64,000 bases of DNA. It comes from Podocnemis expansa. Taxonomy: Eukaryota > Chordata > Testudines > Podocnemididae. The stretch lies in the NCBI GenBank assembly GCA_007922195.1, contig ML681967.1, forward strand, positions 10,130,120-10,194,119. Direction: 5' to 3'. Shown here one piece after another: positions 11,491 to 25,900 of the stretch. Each line of letters begins with the position of its first letter. Positions within the stretch are counted from its first letter, which is position 1. The notes beneath the pieces were generated by a model. It saw nothing but the letters and a program-made list of their open reading frames with translations. It was not told where the DNA came from and ran no database searches. The translations under genes and the position numbers were made by a program.

Positions 11491-13869
11491 GACAAAGTGC
11501 TGTCTGATGTTGCTCTGACAGTGCAATCTCCTTCCATCAGTGGTTGTGGCGTTTTGGCTGGCTGCTGAGTTTGGTTATGTTCTGTGTGACTAGGGAGAAG
11601 GACCAAAGCAACCTTTTCTCCTCCCCGCTCCTCCTCCTGCTCATGCATTTGGGCCTTCAGTATCCCAAATACAAGTACCATCTGCTGGAAACAGGATGTG
11701 CCCGTGTGGATAGTTGCATTAGAATGTGACACTTCAGTTGTGTTTTTAACTAGTGGGACCAGCTGAGATCATTTTGTAAGAGGCAGCGGGTTTACAGGAA
11801 GGAAGGATGCACTGAAATCCTCCTGGGGGGCAAAAAATGTGAAAAGAGACCATTAAGAGAGATGTGATGGAAGGAGGGTGTCCTAGCACTTAATGACCAT
11901 TGCAAATGGTATTCCCCAGAGAGGTGATTTCATGTTAGCTGAAAGACTGGTGTGGTGGCTGCAGGCTGCTTCCCTACAACCTGGAATATCCGTTGACCCT
12001 GCCAGGGAGCTGCCTGAATCCTTTGCTGGGTTGGGCATTGCTCAGAGCGTTTTTGTAAGAGTTCAGACCGCTGGAGCAGTAGTCACTGTTGACCAAGGCC
12101 TGCTGGAGCCCTAGCAGCCTTTGATAGGAAACTGCTAGGAGGAAATTCATGCTGCTGGAGTCTTAGTTCAGTGCTGAGAGGGCTCTGCTCTAGACAGGTC
12201 TGCAAACAGGGATCTGTGTAGCACAAAGAAACTAGTTAATTGTAGACTGTGTGGCCATGTCGAGCATGGTGGGAAATTCCCTCCAACAGTGTTAAAGCCC
12301 CACCAGGAATGGCTGTGTTTAACACCACTCGGCTGACTTTTGATTGACACCTGTGGACACCACTGGAATGCAATTCATAATAACCTGGTGGTCTATGCAA
12401 AGGCTACCACTGGTGAGGCGCCTGAGGCGCCTTCTTCTAATAGCTTCACTCAGCCGTGAGTATGCAGCTGTGGAAATAGGTTGTGTCCATGGATAAGTGA
12501 AAAGCCCCTCCATGATGACCAGGGAGAAAACAAACAGCCAGTGCAAATGGAAGGGAAAGGGCAAGAGCAAATATCCTGAGCTTTTGCTGCTTGAGGAACT
12601 GTGATGTCAGGCTTTTGTCCCTGGAGCCATAGGTTTCCAAGCCCAGGCCAGTCACACATGGCTGGTGAAGTGCTGATAAATTCAGGCCCTTCACTTCCTC
12701 CTGTAGGAAGTCATTAACACTGAGGAGCTTTTCATGCTGAATAGCTCAGAATAATTCCAGTCATTCTGTATCGCTGGGAGCTTCCAGGCTCCCCAGAGCT
12801 GCCTGACATCCTACACCACTGCTGTGAGCGTCCAAATTTTTCCTGTTCCTACTGTGACCTTAATTCTCGAAAGCCAGTATTAGCTGCTTTCTCTTGTTGT
12901 TTGTTTGTTTGCTCTTGCACAATGCCTGGTTATCATGGAAAATTCCTTAATTTCAGAATGGCTCTTCCTGTTTTGTGTCATGGGCTGGGTGACTTTAGTT
13001 CTTTGTCTGGGTTTGTTTGGCTGCATCCTTTCTTCTGGGGTTTGTCTGAAGGGAGCGGGGTGGGAAAAAGCATAATTTAATCCTGAATAGCTGACTAAAC
13101 ACCCCCCACCAGATGGTCTCTGTGTTAGACCAAAGGAGTCAGAAGGACTGTTTGTCCTTTGTGTGTGCACCTTTTAAGCACTGAAGTGTTGTTCTGTCGC
13201 TCTTTCTTATTACCTTTTCAAAAGAGGAAAATCTCATAGCAGTAGAGCTTTCACGTTACTGCACAGCACAGTCTGATAAGTACATTGCATTACAGACATA
13301 ATAAAGGACTGCTTAACTTTTTGGGAAAAATAAAAGGGGCATTGAATTGAAAACATGAATCTTTAATTATTTCTTAAACTACAAGAGACCCAATTCCCTT
13401 CAGCAATTATTAAAACAGATCTAGGCATACAGAGAGAATCCTGTAGGTAAAGATGGAACTTTAAAGGATTCCAGTTTGAAAAACATGGTGTCTTTTTGAA
13501 AATGATTATTATAAAACTCTTTACATGCAACACTTTCCTTCATCAGTTTCTTCGTAGGTCCTCCATCTTTCCCTCGTGGCTTCTTCAAAGCTTCTCTAAA
13601 CCTAAAAGTAGTTTATGTGGGACTGTGTTTGTCCGGCTGCGGGAGGTTTGGATGTATAGGTGGTTGGTAGCTCCATGTTGGTGCACTTAACTGGAATTTG
13701 TTGTGTGCCCATAGTCAGAAGTTCAAAGGCTTTTAACAGCAAATCCATTTAACTTATGCGTTAAGGGATTTGGATCCCATGGAGGACAGACAGGTGTCTT
13801 AGAAAATCTTCAAGTGGACACTTATCTTCAGCTAGATCTAGTAAACAATGGGCTGGACTGGGAGTCCAG

Positions 13870-14035
13870 AGACCTGCATTTTTTCTAGCTGTGTCACTCA
13901 GCTGTTTATGAGCAACTGCAAATCACTTCACCTCTGGGTGCCTCAGTTTCACCCACTGTCTGTCTTGTGTGATTGAAACGCTTCAGGACAAGGGTTGTCT
14001 GTACAGCACCTAGCACAACAGGGCCCTGATCTTAG
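13870..14035 (+). repeat. MIR SINE
   Basis: Sense-strand MIR core: AGCTGTGTCACTCAGC, CAAATCACTTCACCTC, TGCCTCAGTTTCACCC. The 3' part reads TGTACAGCACCTAGCACAAC AGGGCCCTGAT, a form common in sauropsid MIR/CORE-SINE copies. Confidence 0.7.
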
Positions 14036-15849
14036 CTGTAGTGTCTTAGACTATTGTCATTCACTCCTTGGAGTCTTTATAGTGTTTAATATTGATAGCT
14101 GAGGTTAGTTATTCTGAGACTGGTCAGTGGGCACTTTTCTTTCAAACAGAAATAAATGGAATTCTTCTGCCCTCTGCTATGTGCAGTCAGCTGCTCCCAT
14201 TGACTTTAATGGGAATTGTCCACATGTGGCTTGTAGCAGAATTTGGCTCAAAATCCTTTGCACAATACGTGCATAGCGCTGAAAGTACAATTAAAGGCAT
14301 TGCAAAAAGGAAACTGAAATATTTATTTCACCCTGCCAAGGCCCTGGCTCAACTGTCCTTGTGTTTCTCCCGTGAAAGTCGATGAACTCACTAACCCCTT
14401 AGTTCACAACAGGGAGCAGAGCCCCTTAAACTCTTGGCTCTAGGATTTTGCATTGTCACCAGCTCTTGCATGGGGGAATGACAGAATCCTGAACCGTCTT
14501 GACAGGTGAATGAAGGAAGAAATGAATTTCAAACATTTGCTTTGATAACATATTTGTAAGTTTTTAAGTTCCATTCTGTGGCCTGCAACTGACTGAGGAG
14601 TTCAATTTTTGTTAGTGGGGAGAGGGGGAGGGTTGTGTTTATTGAAGAAGAGATCAATCTCTCCTTTATGGCGAAGAGAAGCTTTTCCCATAGAAAAAAG
14701 TTTTTTATTTCATGCATGTGTTGAGATCCATACTGCAAGTTACAAGACCGTTTCCCAGAATGGTTCTGATGGGTTTTGCATCGCTTGGCTGTTGGAGTTG
14801 CATTGACTGGATGGCTAGATAAACTGACAAGGAGTGCATGTTCTCAGTCAGTTTTCATGCTGCTGGGAAAGTGCTTTTGCTCAGGAGTGTAGCACTAATC
14901 TTCTGCAGCTGCTTACCCAGGCTTAATAAACAAAGAGTTCAGAGACACCAGAAGAGGGCTAGCGTCTAGCTGACTTACACCAGTGAAAATCCAGAGTGAT
15001 ACCATTGGAACAGAGGGTGTCATTTTGGATTTTCTGGTTCAAAACTCTTCTTATTACACTATATTTGGGATCCTGACCTTGGTTTTAGCTGCAATTGTAT
15101 ATGAGCTATCAAAACTTTGGAGTTGGACTATCCCAAAATGAGTTTTTGATTGTCTGTTTAGGCTACCTTGTAAAATAACTGCTTTATCCTACTTGATGAG
15201 TATGATGGGGGCTTTAGTGGCATAGGTGGAAGAGCTACAGGATGGTGCAAGATTTCTGCCAAATCTTTTGTGAAAAGAAACCCCAAATGCATACTCTTTG
15301 ACTTGCACTTTAAGCAAATATATTTTTCAAACAGAAAAGGGGCTCTAGTGTGCAAACCTGCAATTCTGCAGGTAAAACAAAGTGAGTGTAGTCTGTTTAC
15401 AAACTAGACAGCCCTCTTTTTTGGATCTGCCTTTCCTTTAGATAACTGTTCACTTCTACTAATTTATTGGCTTTTTCAGCACCTCATCTATTATGCAGAT
15501 TATACAAATCCTTATGCATGTACTTAAAGTTAAGCCAGTCATTTACTCAGCCTATGCTGAGTTGCTGGGAAAGAGCACCTAAAACTGACACAGTATTAAA
15601 TTCAGTTGTCTTGTCCTTCTTTTGTTTCCGACCACTTGCCGTGCATCTCTCTCTGCTCAGTAATGACTCCGCCCATTTCCCTGCTAGGCAGTTCTGTGAC
15701 TTTCTTGTAATGCCTCGTTGGAAACAATACCTTTGTTCTCATCGCTTCCCGTTTAACTCAGTAGAATCAAAGTTTTCATTCTCAGATTCCAAGTTGACAG
15801 AAGTTTCTTGTATCTAAAAGCTTTTCAATCTATTTCTGTTCCTGCACAT

Positions 15850-16115
15850 AGAATCACAGAAAGTGGAAGGGACCATGGGAGGTGAACGAGTACAGTCCAT
15901 CGCATTCATGGCAGGACCAATTACCCTCTTAAACCATCCCTGACGGGTGTCTGTCTTACCTGCTCTTAAAAACTTCCAATGATGGAGATCCCACAACCTG
16001 CCCAAGAGACTTCTTCCAGTGGTTAATCACCCTGACAGTTAGGAATTTTTTCCTAATGTCCAACCTAAACCTCCCTTGCTGTAATTTAAGCCCATTGCTT
16101 TTGAATGAAGTAGAA
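15850..16115 (-). mobile_element. CR1 LINE 3' fragment
   Basis: On the reverse strand this reads as the end of CR1 ORF2 plus the 3' UTR. Recognisable pieces are ATAGAATCACAGAAAG (antisense of the terminal repeat), GTCCATCGCATTCATGGCAG, and CAGTGGTTAATCACCCTGAC. The latter lies over the conserved C-terminal coding region. It shares a long stretch with the CR1 copy starting at 42966. Confidence 0.8.
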
Positions 16116-16639
16116 GCTCATAAATTAAATAAGTTAAAAAGGTATGGGGAGGAACCTGCTGGGTTGTTTTTCCTTCCCTTGGAAGCAAAGCTTATTTCCC
16201 AACCTTTAAAGCAGCTATCCATCTTTGTGTTGTGGGGCTGCCATTGGGAGCCTATTGTGGTAGCTCTGCTTAAACGTATCGTCAGAGGCTGTCCCTGCCC
16301 CATCGAGCTGGGCTAATTACATCCATCCCACCCCCTTTTTATTCAAGGGGAAGGTACAAAAACTTGAGAGGGAACTGTGAGGCTGCTACTGCTGTTGCTA
16401 GGGATCAAGCAGGGCAAACAGCGTACATATATCCAGCAAATCTATAAGATTTTATAGACCAGGCTATTCTTGGAGAGGGCAATACACAGGCCAAATCTGA
16501 AAACTATTCCTATGTGCTGAGCCAAGAAAACATCCTGGCCAGCAGGGGGCAAATTCCCACAATTGCCATCTGGAGTTGAAGAGCTTAGTTATCGTTATCT
16601 GATGTTTGTGTTGCAGTTGGGCATGGATGCCCAACTGAA

Positions 16640-16850
16640 ACCGGTGCTCTGTTGTGGTAGGTGCTATATAAAAACTTGCTGAGAAACAGATCCTGTCCCA
16701 AAGCACTCACAATCTAAACAGACAACACAGATAAAGGGAGGATGGAGAAGTAGAGGCCCACAGAGGTGAAGTCACCTGCCCCTGGTTGTCATTGATCCAG
16801 AACCGGAACACAGCTGTCTTGAATCCCACCCCTGTGTCATGCTCAGGGGG
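16640..16850 (-). repeat. MIR/CORE-SINE fragment
   Basis: It contains GGTGCTATATAAAAACTTGC, GATCCTGTCCCAAAGCACTCAC and CACAGAGGTGAAGTCACCTG. This is the antisense order of the sauropsid MIR 3' half. Shorter bits of the same family appear near 24235-24275 and 30440-30520. Confidence 0.5.
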
Positions 16851-19820
16851 GTGAATTTTCAAAAGCAAAAATGCAGCATAGACTCTTGATGTTACTGTAG
16901 ATCCTGTTGCCTCCATGATGACAACTAGAGCTGTATTGAGATGGCCAAGTGTTCAAATACCATCTCAGGTTTTACTGGAAGCTGAAATTCTTATGTATTT
17001 ACCTGACTCCAGGTGCTGAGGCTGTAAGGAAAGCATTCTTACGAGCCTGGCTCTCAGATGATGAGCATTGGCCACACTACAGTAGCTCAAAGAAGGAAAA
17101 TAGCGTGACATAATCATATGCCATCGTATATCCTGCCAAGTGATATGTTCCTTTCTGTGGAGGGTCCTTCGATTCTTATAGCTATCAATTTGTTGGCTGG
17201 TAATTTTTGAAGGGATTGTCAGCCCAGTGAGGGTGGAAAGGTTCTTCATGCGTTCTCACAGCAGAATACTTGGGATCTTGGAGGATCCCATCAGGACATC
17301 AGCAAAAAGAGTGTTGTAATTACTAGAAAACCAAACTTCTGTTTGCAGGAGCCCTTACGGGACCTGACTGTCATCCAGCTCCTGTTGAGGGTTACCTGTG
17401 TGCGATCCTATGGACTCCACTGTGGGGAAAGGTGTACCAAAGAGAAGAATACTGCCCTATATATCTGACTGTGGTTTAACTGTTTCCTTCCTTTGCCCTT
17501 GGCTTGCTTTGTTTGCCTGGCCTGAGTTGTCCAAGGCGTCAGTCTGTTTCCTCCTTGGTCACTTTGATGTTTGCTGTTTCAGTCCTTGTTGCATTTCTAA
17601 GACTTGTTTCTCTGTTTTGGTGTTGGCTGGTTGCCAGCCAGTGTGGTCTGGAAAGTGGGTGGGGATATATCTATTAAAACCATTGCTGATGGCCCTCCAT
17701 GTCTTTGTCATCCACTCTCCTGTACAGAGCACTCTGGTATCTAGCCACTTTCGGTGGTCTGTCTTCCAGCTGGGTCTTGCAGGTAGAAATACTGGGGTTG
17801 GAGTGTTAACAGGTTCATAGGTGAGGCTGATTTTTAACTCCATGTTTCTTCTTGCTGGGAGAACTGCTCTCACCTCTCAGCAGTTGTCTTGCTGTTGTAT
17901 TAAAAGGCAAAGACCTCTGAAGTTTCCTTTCAAACACTGTCAAAATACCTCTTGCAGGTACACAACAAATGTTACTTGCTTTGAACATGGCTCCTCAGCT
18001 TGTCAAAAACTCAGTCCGCTTCCCTGCTGGCTTCTCTGACTTCTCTCCTTGGATGTGCTGCTACTGCTGCTGCCTTTAGCAGCTCAATCTATGCAAACCA
18101 GAGCTTGTATTTCCTGCAGAATCTTCTCTCTGCTTCATTTCTTTGTTGTGTTCACAGAATCACCATCCTTCACCTCATTCAAACCATGAGATGCCTCTTT
18201 CCTTTGCTCCTGTTTGGGCTTTTGCCAAACCATTTTGCTTCTTTGTCTGCAATAAAACTCTCATCTTCCCCTCCTTTCCATCCTGCCACCAAGATGGTCC
18301 AGCCTCCCATCCTGATGGCTCTAAGCTCCTCTTCCTCCATTGCTCTCAGCTACATCTGTCCCTGGTACTTTTTCTTTCATCCCAAGCTCTCTTGCTATGA
18401 CTGAACCCTCCTTCTTCTTGTCTTTTTGCATTGACTTAACCTTTTCTTCCACACTAAGAGTCACCTCCTGCCTCCCAGGGTTCTCCAGAACCCCATCTCT
18501 CCTTATGGCTTGGTATCACCTGTTCCCTACACTCAGCCCAAGCTCTTCAGTAGGTCTTGTTTGTCTTCACCTTTTATATCTTCTCTCCCACTCTGCTTGG
18601 AGTTCTGTCTCTCATAATCCGTGTAAACCTCTGCCTGTTGCACAGTAACCATTAACACATCCCATGCTGTGTGTATTCCATCAGGCGTGGTACTTGCGAT
18701 GCTCTGCCCTAAGAGATTACAGTTAAAGCAAGTTTGGATTTACTGTATGGACACGTGTGTACTTACTGTGCTGTATAAATAACCAATGTGGGACAAAAAC
18801 TCAGCATGAGTCACACAAGAAGTACCGATAACTAAGGATGCGTTGGCTGATGTGGAGTAAAGTTAATCATCTGATAGATTTAAAGACCATTCAGATCCTG
18901 AACTCCTCCACAACACAGGCCAGGGAATTTCTCTCTGCCATATTTCTGTATCCCCCAGAATTCCTTCAGCATAACTGATCTACCCCTTCATTTATGACCA
19001 ATCCATACTGTTGATGTAAACAACTTAGAGATCTTGGGAGAGAGAGCATGAAGTTGGTGATGGAAAGAGAAGAACCTGGATCAGTGAGGCATAGCTAAGA
19101 CAATAATAGCTCATGACTCTGGTAAACTGAGATCTGGTGGGATTTCAATACTGGGCATCATCAGGAGTGGTACCAGGCTAGGAGGTCTGTCAGCTTCCAT
19201 TTGGATTGCCAGTTATTGGGGTTTCCCGAAGTACTGAGTGGCTCTGCAGATTCAGCTGTAAGGGGCTTGTCTGAGAGTAATCCTGCATAACTATGTAAGA
19301 CCCAGACCTCTTATGGCTTGCTGCTGTCTTTCACAGCTGCTGGAGAAAGCAATATGCATTGCAAACTCTGGAGGCCTGTACAGAGTTAGAAATGTGACTT
19401 AGTGTTAACAGTGCACCAGTGACATTCCCTGTTCTTTTATTGTTTAATCAGACAGAGTGCATTTGTTCCAACCGTTCTCATTGGCTGTTGGGATTGATGA
19501 TGAAAGTGAGACTGAAGCAATTGGTGCGTTGTACTGCATAGTTGCACTGCTAACTATCCAATCATCCTGTCTCTGTGGCTCTGCCTATTTTTGCAGTGTT
19601 TTGAGCTGCTGATTTGCATTTCCTTGTGTCTCACTTCATTGTTTCAGCCTTACTGTGCGTCACCTACTTATGGACCATTTAATGCTGTTAGCTATAGAAT
19701 GGGGTTAGACTGGACATCTGAATAGTTCGTGTCAGATTTTTTTTTTTAATCTCTTGGTGTGCAAACACTTGTGTTTCTTACCTCTTTCCTTACAATCTCT
19801 CCTCTTCTTTGTCAAAACAG

Positions 19821-19964
19821 GCCACAAAGCAGTTCCTGGAGGAGATTAACAAGTGGACTGTGCAATACAATGTATCTCCGCTTTCCTGGAATGTGGCTGT
19901 TAAGTTCCTCATGGCGAGGAAGTTTGATGTCCTCCGAGCGATCGAGCTATTCCACTCCTACAGG
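19821..19964 (+). CDS. PTPN9: PTPN9 coding exon 2: CRAL-TRIO N-terminal region
   Basis: 48 codons, phase 0 at both ends. Acceptor GTCAAAACAG, donor GTATGTGAG. It begins [15 protein letters not shown] and ends IELFHSYR, and as far as I recall is essentially identical to the mammalian exon. This segment forms the helical bundle before the Sec14 lipid pocket. The open frame continues past 19964, but that is read-through into the intron; the next exon resumes with ETRLKEG, as in the mammalian protein. Confidence 0.95.
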
Positions 19965-22900
19965 GTATGTGAGTGGGCACTGTCTTGGAGAGGGGGGAAG
20001 CTGAAATCAAGCAGGGCTTTCCTGTGCTGCTCAGTGATGTGATGTGCTGCGCTGCAAAAGCTGTTAACTGTTCCCCCTGGAAATGAGATCTGCCCCCTCT
20101 CTAGACTCTTTGTCAGATACTTTTTTTTGTTTTGCTGTAGTGAAAAATCTGCATGTGTATAAATCAGCTGTGCAAAAGTGTTGCAAAGGACCAGCAGCCC
20201 AGGCACAAAATCAATTCAAACTACCTTGCCAGGTTGATGATAGCAAAAAAAAACCCCATACAGTAACTGTCCACCCCACCAAACTGTTTCCTTTCAGATG
20301 TGTCTCATTTTCCATTGCTTGGTCACAGTTTTTACAGAGACAACAGGAAAATCTTTGCAGACCCTACGTCTGTGGAATTATTGAACTGGCTTTTTCTAAG
20401 CCACGCCAACCCCCAGCTTTCTTCTACATCCCTTTTCAGGAACCCTGTTCTATTACAGAGAGAGAGAGAAAGTGTTCTCCTTAACTTCTGAGGAAATGGA
20501 CTTACATTGCAACAAAGATGATTTAGAGTGGACATTAGGAAAAACTGTCAGGGTAATTAAACACTGGAATAAATTGCTTAAGGAGGTTGTGGAATCTCTG
20601 TCACTGGAGACTTTTAAGAGCAGGTTGGACAAACAACTGTCAGCGATGATCTCTAGATAATACTTAGTTTTGCCTTGAGTTCAGGGGACTCAAAGACCTT
20701 CCTGAGGTCCTTTCCTATGATCCTATACCTATACCCCTATACGCAGACCATGCTCATCACTATAGTATCCAAATGCCTTCCAGTCCTCCACTGCACAACT
20801 TCACTGCAGAGCTGTTAGATGCTCACAGCTCCCCTTCGGAAAAGGAAGCTCTAGACCAGGTGCCAGAACTTTACTGGGGCAAAGGTTTCTATTGCTGCTA
20901 TTTTTATTCTGAGTTAAAACAATGCTCTCTGTCCTATTTGCAGCCTCTGAATCTGAATACATCTCAGAGAAAGAGAATCCCAGGGGGTTTCTCTGTGAAT
21001 TCTCACAGACACCTGGAAGCCTTTGACCTGAGAGCCAGCTAGCGAGTTAACCACACCCCCTAAAGAACACAATGGCAGCTGAATTTCTAAGGGTCTCCAT
21101 CCCCCCATATAAACCCAGGAACTGTGTCATGGCCCCAGTCCGCTGCTTCTGAGCCACAGCACACAGCTTTCATGAGCTAATGGGAGGCCCAGGAGCTACC
21201 TCATTTTTAAGCTGAGCATCTGTCGCTACCAGCATGTGTTACATAATACCTTTTGGGTAGCTAGCAACCCCAGGTGCATCTATCAAATGCATGGCAGTGC
21301 ACACAGCTTGTTGTGAGTTACAGTAGTATGTGCATCAAAGCTATAGGGCTTAAATCTTTTCACGGTTGAGAGATTTTGGGGTTTCTGTTTCTGAGGCCCT
21401 AACTTGATACCTTAAAGGTGCATAAACCTCAAGGCAGGTGCTCAGTGCATTCTGCAAATCAGGTACCTTTTGGGTCTCTCTGTCAGGCCCCCAAAATCCC
21501 TAGTCATTTTGCAAAATGTAGGGCTAGTCATCTAGATATAGATATGCGAGAGGCCTTTTGGAAACAGATTCCGGCTTGATCACAACAAGGGGTGATTGAA
21601 TCTCTACAAGGTAATTGTTTCCCTTAACTAAAGGTGAATGGAACCCCTGGTTGGTCTTGATGCCAGAAGAGTACTAGCTTGTCTGCAGCTTAGGAAAGTT
21701 TTAGACTGGGTTAACTGAAGCATATCAAGGTTACAGAGCAAGTACGAGGTGAAGCCAGAAAGAGAAGTCCTGATGCCTAGTCCAGTGCTCTAGCTGGTAG
21801 ACCAGACTTCCTTAGTATAATGAAAGATTAGCTGGGTCATGGCTCATCTGGTACTTACGGAAAACAGAACTGTATCACTGCGAGTGCTCCAGTGCCATTT
21901 CCACTCTGGCTGCAGTTTGATTTGGAATGTTTCCAATTCCCAGCTCTCTGCCCCTGTCAGACAGACCAAAGGTGGAGCGTTTATAGTGCTCAGAGTGAAC
22001 AACACCCCAACTGTATGACACACGAAAGGATCCCAAAACACAGTTTTCTCAGGCCTGTGCTTGCATGCCCAATACTGAACACAGGTCACCGTTAAGTGGC
22101 TTCTCCTTCTCTCGTGCCCTGGAGCTCAACTGCTAGAATGAACCCCGGCTGGAAACCAAAACCAGGGCATGGTCCTGTGTGGTCTGTGTCAGTGGGAAAT
22201 GCAGCACCCCACTCTTCATCTCAGTGTTGAGGCAGAATTAAGAGCTCACCAACACATACTGCTGTCAGCCTGGCAGGATCCTACTTGAGTTCTCTCACCT
22301 GGCCATGAATTTTATTGCCACAGTAACGTCCACACCTTGTTAAAGGCAGGTCAGTATGTTTGGTGCCTGGGCTGGTAACTTTTCATGTGAAATGCACATA
22401 CATAATGAAACCTCCTTGTAATGAACTCTGCCACAGCAAAACTCCTTCAGCATTCCCCCTCTGGTCCTGATTCAGCAAAGACCCAAAGAATGTGCCTGAT
22501 GGTAAGAATGTGATCGTCCCATTGATATCAGTGGGACTCAGTTCAGCATGTTCTGAATGAAAGCATATGAGAGACGGGACAACTCTAGCAGCTTTCTCAA
22601 GGGGTTTATCTAATCAGTGTCTTGTTTCAGGACGTCTCCCCACCAGCCACAACTGACAGTGGCCTTTTCATAAGGCTTAAAGCGTGGGTCTGCACTTAAT
22701 AGTCACTGTATGAAAGCCACCGTGGGGTTCTGTGTTTCCCTTTTGTCTGTGATCCTACATCAGATATACTTGGTTTACAAGTAAAAAGATATGCCTTGCA
22801 AATGCAGCTTGTGTTCTGGAAGTCAAGCTGGGTTTTTCCATCTTGTGTATCACTATCAGTTTAAAACAAAAAAGGTGTTGTACAGCAAATTTTCCCTTGA

Positions 22901-25900
22901 GTCAGACTGGTCAGCTCCATTGCCTGTAGTGGGTCTGTACAGATATAACCGATGGGAGTTAGAACTTAATAACTAGGCCTGATGGTTCACAAGGGGGAAC
23001 AGATGGCAGCTCCTCTCCCAGAGTTTTATTAGCTAACTGAAGTGAAAAGCACTAAATGTGACTACGTGTAACTCTGATCAAGCACACAGCATAGAGTCTA
23101 TTGAGTGAGGAATGTACAGTGTTATAGAGACACACCTTAAAGTGGGATAACATTTTAAAGCAAATAGAAAACTATCTTGAACTATGTGCAGCATCTGGAC
23201 ATATGTGACAAGCTAGACTGCCTCCTGTCTCTTTGGCAACCCCAATCCTTGGCTAGCAGGCTGGATTCAGGGGCCTTTGGTGCTTCTAGCCAGGCTCAGG
23301 GATGTGGCCAGAGTTTGTAGTTTGATTCGGATATTTGTTTAGGTTAAATTTGTGTGAGCCTTGTCACTCAGCAGGTGCAAATGGTGGCTGTGTACCTGTG
23401 AAATAGGAGTGGCAGCTGATTAGAAGCTGCTTCCTGTGCTGAAGCTGTACCTGTGATTGCTGTGTGCCTCTGAATCCTTAGGAAACCAGGCTGAAGGAAG
23501 GAATTGTGAAGCTGAAACCTCACGAAGAACCTCTGCGTTCTGAGCTACTCAGTGGGAAGTTCACTATTCTTGTAAGTGTGAGATCATGCCCTGATCTTTT
23601 CCTCACCCTTAGATCCCATTTGTCCAAGCAGAGCCCTGTTTACACCCAAAGAGCCTCCTGCCTGGCAAGATGGCTTTGCAGCACTGAAAAACTAAATGAG
23701 AAGGAGTCTCAGAAGGTGATGCACAGAGTTGTGTTGCACCATTCTGTCGACTGAGATTGTAGCCCCAAAGCCCACCAGTGCATCTTGGAGAAGTGGTTAG
23801 CTGACCAACATCCTGAGCAGTGAGGGTCCCAGGTGTGTGTCAGAGCTAGCTGTCACACGCAGCAGTTTTTTACATTAGCTACTTCTGGGATGGATCTCCT
23901 GCCCTTGTGGTAATCTGGTCAGTGTGGGAAAAGGGACAGCTAAAGATGATGCACTTCCTGTGGCTCCTCTGGTTCACTGTAAGGGTGCAGTAGGCTAGTG
24001 GGATGGAATGAGTGTGGAGATAGGCTTCTCTTCTCTTCCCTGGATACATGTCCTGCTTTTATTGTCTCCTGCTGATCACATCTGGCTAGCACACAAGTAA
24101 ATGAACGTTGAAACTACTTTCCCCTTTCACTCCAAAATAGTTCAGTAAGATGTTTATGCAGGTCTGTATGGGGAGTCCTGCCCAGGTCTGCATATCCAAT
24201 CTGCTGCAGCATGAAATTGCCATGATTACTGATAGGTGCTGCGTAGACACGGTTCCTGTCCCAAAGAGCTTTTTGTCTTCCATGGTCTGCCACCTGTCTG
24301 ATCTTTATGCTTGTCCCCTGATTCTCTTGTAGAGTGTGCGGGACCCCACTGGAGCCTCTATTGCCCTCTTCACTGCTAAATTACACCATCCCAATAAAAG
24401 CGTCCAACACGTGGTGCTCCAGGCATTGTTCTATTTGCTGGACAGAGCTGTGGAGAGGTGAGTGGAACCTTGTATTGTACAGAACTCCTTACTGCTCAAC
24501 TTGTTGTGCCACAGTAGGCTTAAGACTTGTAGTATCTCTTGCAGTCTGTACAGGTTGGTTTTCTTTGTCCTGCTGTACACCACAGTCGAGTTCTGCCTGT
24601 ATGCACTGCACAGCAGGAATTTGTATTAAAAATGTCATACAGCTTTTGAGAAATTCTGGCTTCCTTCTCTTCTGCCTCCAGTTGCTATACAGCTTTCCTA
24701 GCCTACTTCTCTTGTTTTAAACAGATGTGAGTACATTCAGGAGTGGGGCTTTGAACCAAAGCTGGAGGGTATCTTTTTAAGCCACACTCCAAAATTTCAT
24801 GACTCTTCTGACCCATCGGATCTCTCTTTCAGCTCCCGTGTATTTGAGATAAGAAAGCAAACCTGATCTCCTTCATCTGAATGACCTTAGCATATCTCCA
24901 GCTGTATAAGGATATTAATGTATTAGCTGATCTTCCAGGCCTGCTGTAGAGCCAGCTCTCTGAGCAGACACTGGTGGAGAACTGATACACTGAAGAGTAG
25001 GTTTTTTTGTCTAGTGGGAAAGTGCAGTGTGGGTTTTGAGCTGTATTGGCCACATGACCAGTGAGCCCATGATGGATAAGTGCTGCTACTTTGGTTGTTT
25101 TTTTCCTTTGTATCTCATAGTGATGTTGATATGATGCTGCAGAATGGAATTTAATTTTTTTCTCCAGTTTGCTTCCTTAAAAACCTAAGCATTTACACAC
25201 ACACAAACTTGACTCAAAGAACATTATTGAGGTGGCAGAATCAAGTGTGCAAAAGAGAGAAAATGTCAGAATTAAAGTAGCCTGTGAAATTTTGAATTTG
25301 GTCCCCTGGTGCATATGCATTGTGATATAGTCTTTAGTGTTGCAACCACACACTATTTTTTTCCACAGGACCTCTATCTCATTCAGCGCACGGGCAGGTA
25401 TAATTTTGACAATAACAAGAGTCCTATGGCACCTTAAAAACTAACAAATTTTTGCAGGCATAAGTTTTTGTGGGCTCCAACCCACTTAGTCAGAAAGCTT
25501 ATGCGTGAAGAAATTTTAGTCTTTAAGGTGCCACAGGGTTCTTGTTGGTTTTGTTGTACGCAGACTAACATGGCTATCCCTCTATAATTTTGGTATTTCC
25601 TATCTTTTCAGTGCTTGACTTTGCAATGTACTGTGAATGTATTTTGCCTGTGTGTTATAGTAAGTATATGTAGGAGGTAGCACTGAAAGCTACACAAGCC
25701 CTTGGTTTGTTTTTGAAGATGCCCCCTATGTGGTTTGTGTTCCTGAATCTGCCCTTTAAGGCCAACCTGGTTCCTCTTGGGTCCAAAAAGAAGAGGTCAA
25801 GGACAGTTTGGCTGAAATGCTGAGCAGTCTTAATTGAATTTGTGCTGTTAAAGCAGGGAATTTGAAATCTCCAAGCTGTAATTGTGGTTTGGATGCTCCC

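Larger units (their letters stand above)
421..19820 (+). other. PTPN9: Presumed intron 1 (non-coding, repeat-rich)
   Basis: About 19.4 kb with no protein-coding exon I can recognise. It ends in a polypyrimidine tract and CAG directly before the first coding exon. It holds a G16 run at 2284-2299, a tRNA-headed SINE, MIR fragments, three Penelope-like tail copies or pairs, a Tigger-like element, a nested hAT, an AT-rich stretch at about 5.8-6.4 kb, and a CR1 3' piece near 15.9 kb. The region at 17.4-18.65 kb is pyrimidine-rich and opens several long frames on the + strand without recognisable domains. If exon 1 lies elsewhere, part of this would be upstream flank rather than intron. Confidence 0.5.
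19965..23481 (+). other. PTPN9: Intron 2
   Basis: 3.5 kb, GT-AG. It contains a CR1 3' piece at 20515-20735 and a MIR-like fragment at about 21725-21815. Otherwise I see no exon, RNA gene or element I can name. Confidence 0.85.

Noticed and set aside
17398..18648. Series of plus-strand frames of 72-140 codons
   Set aside because: Pyrimidine-rich sequence gives Ser/Leu/Phe/Pro-rich translations on one strand; no domain or conservation signal can be claimed.
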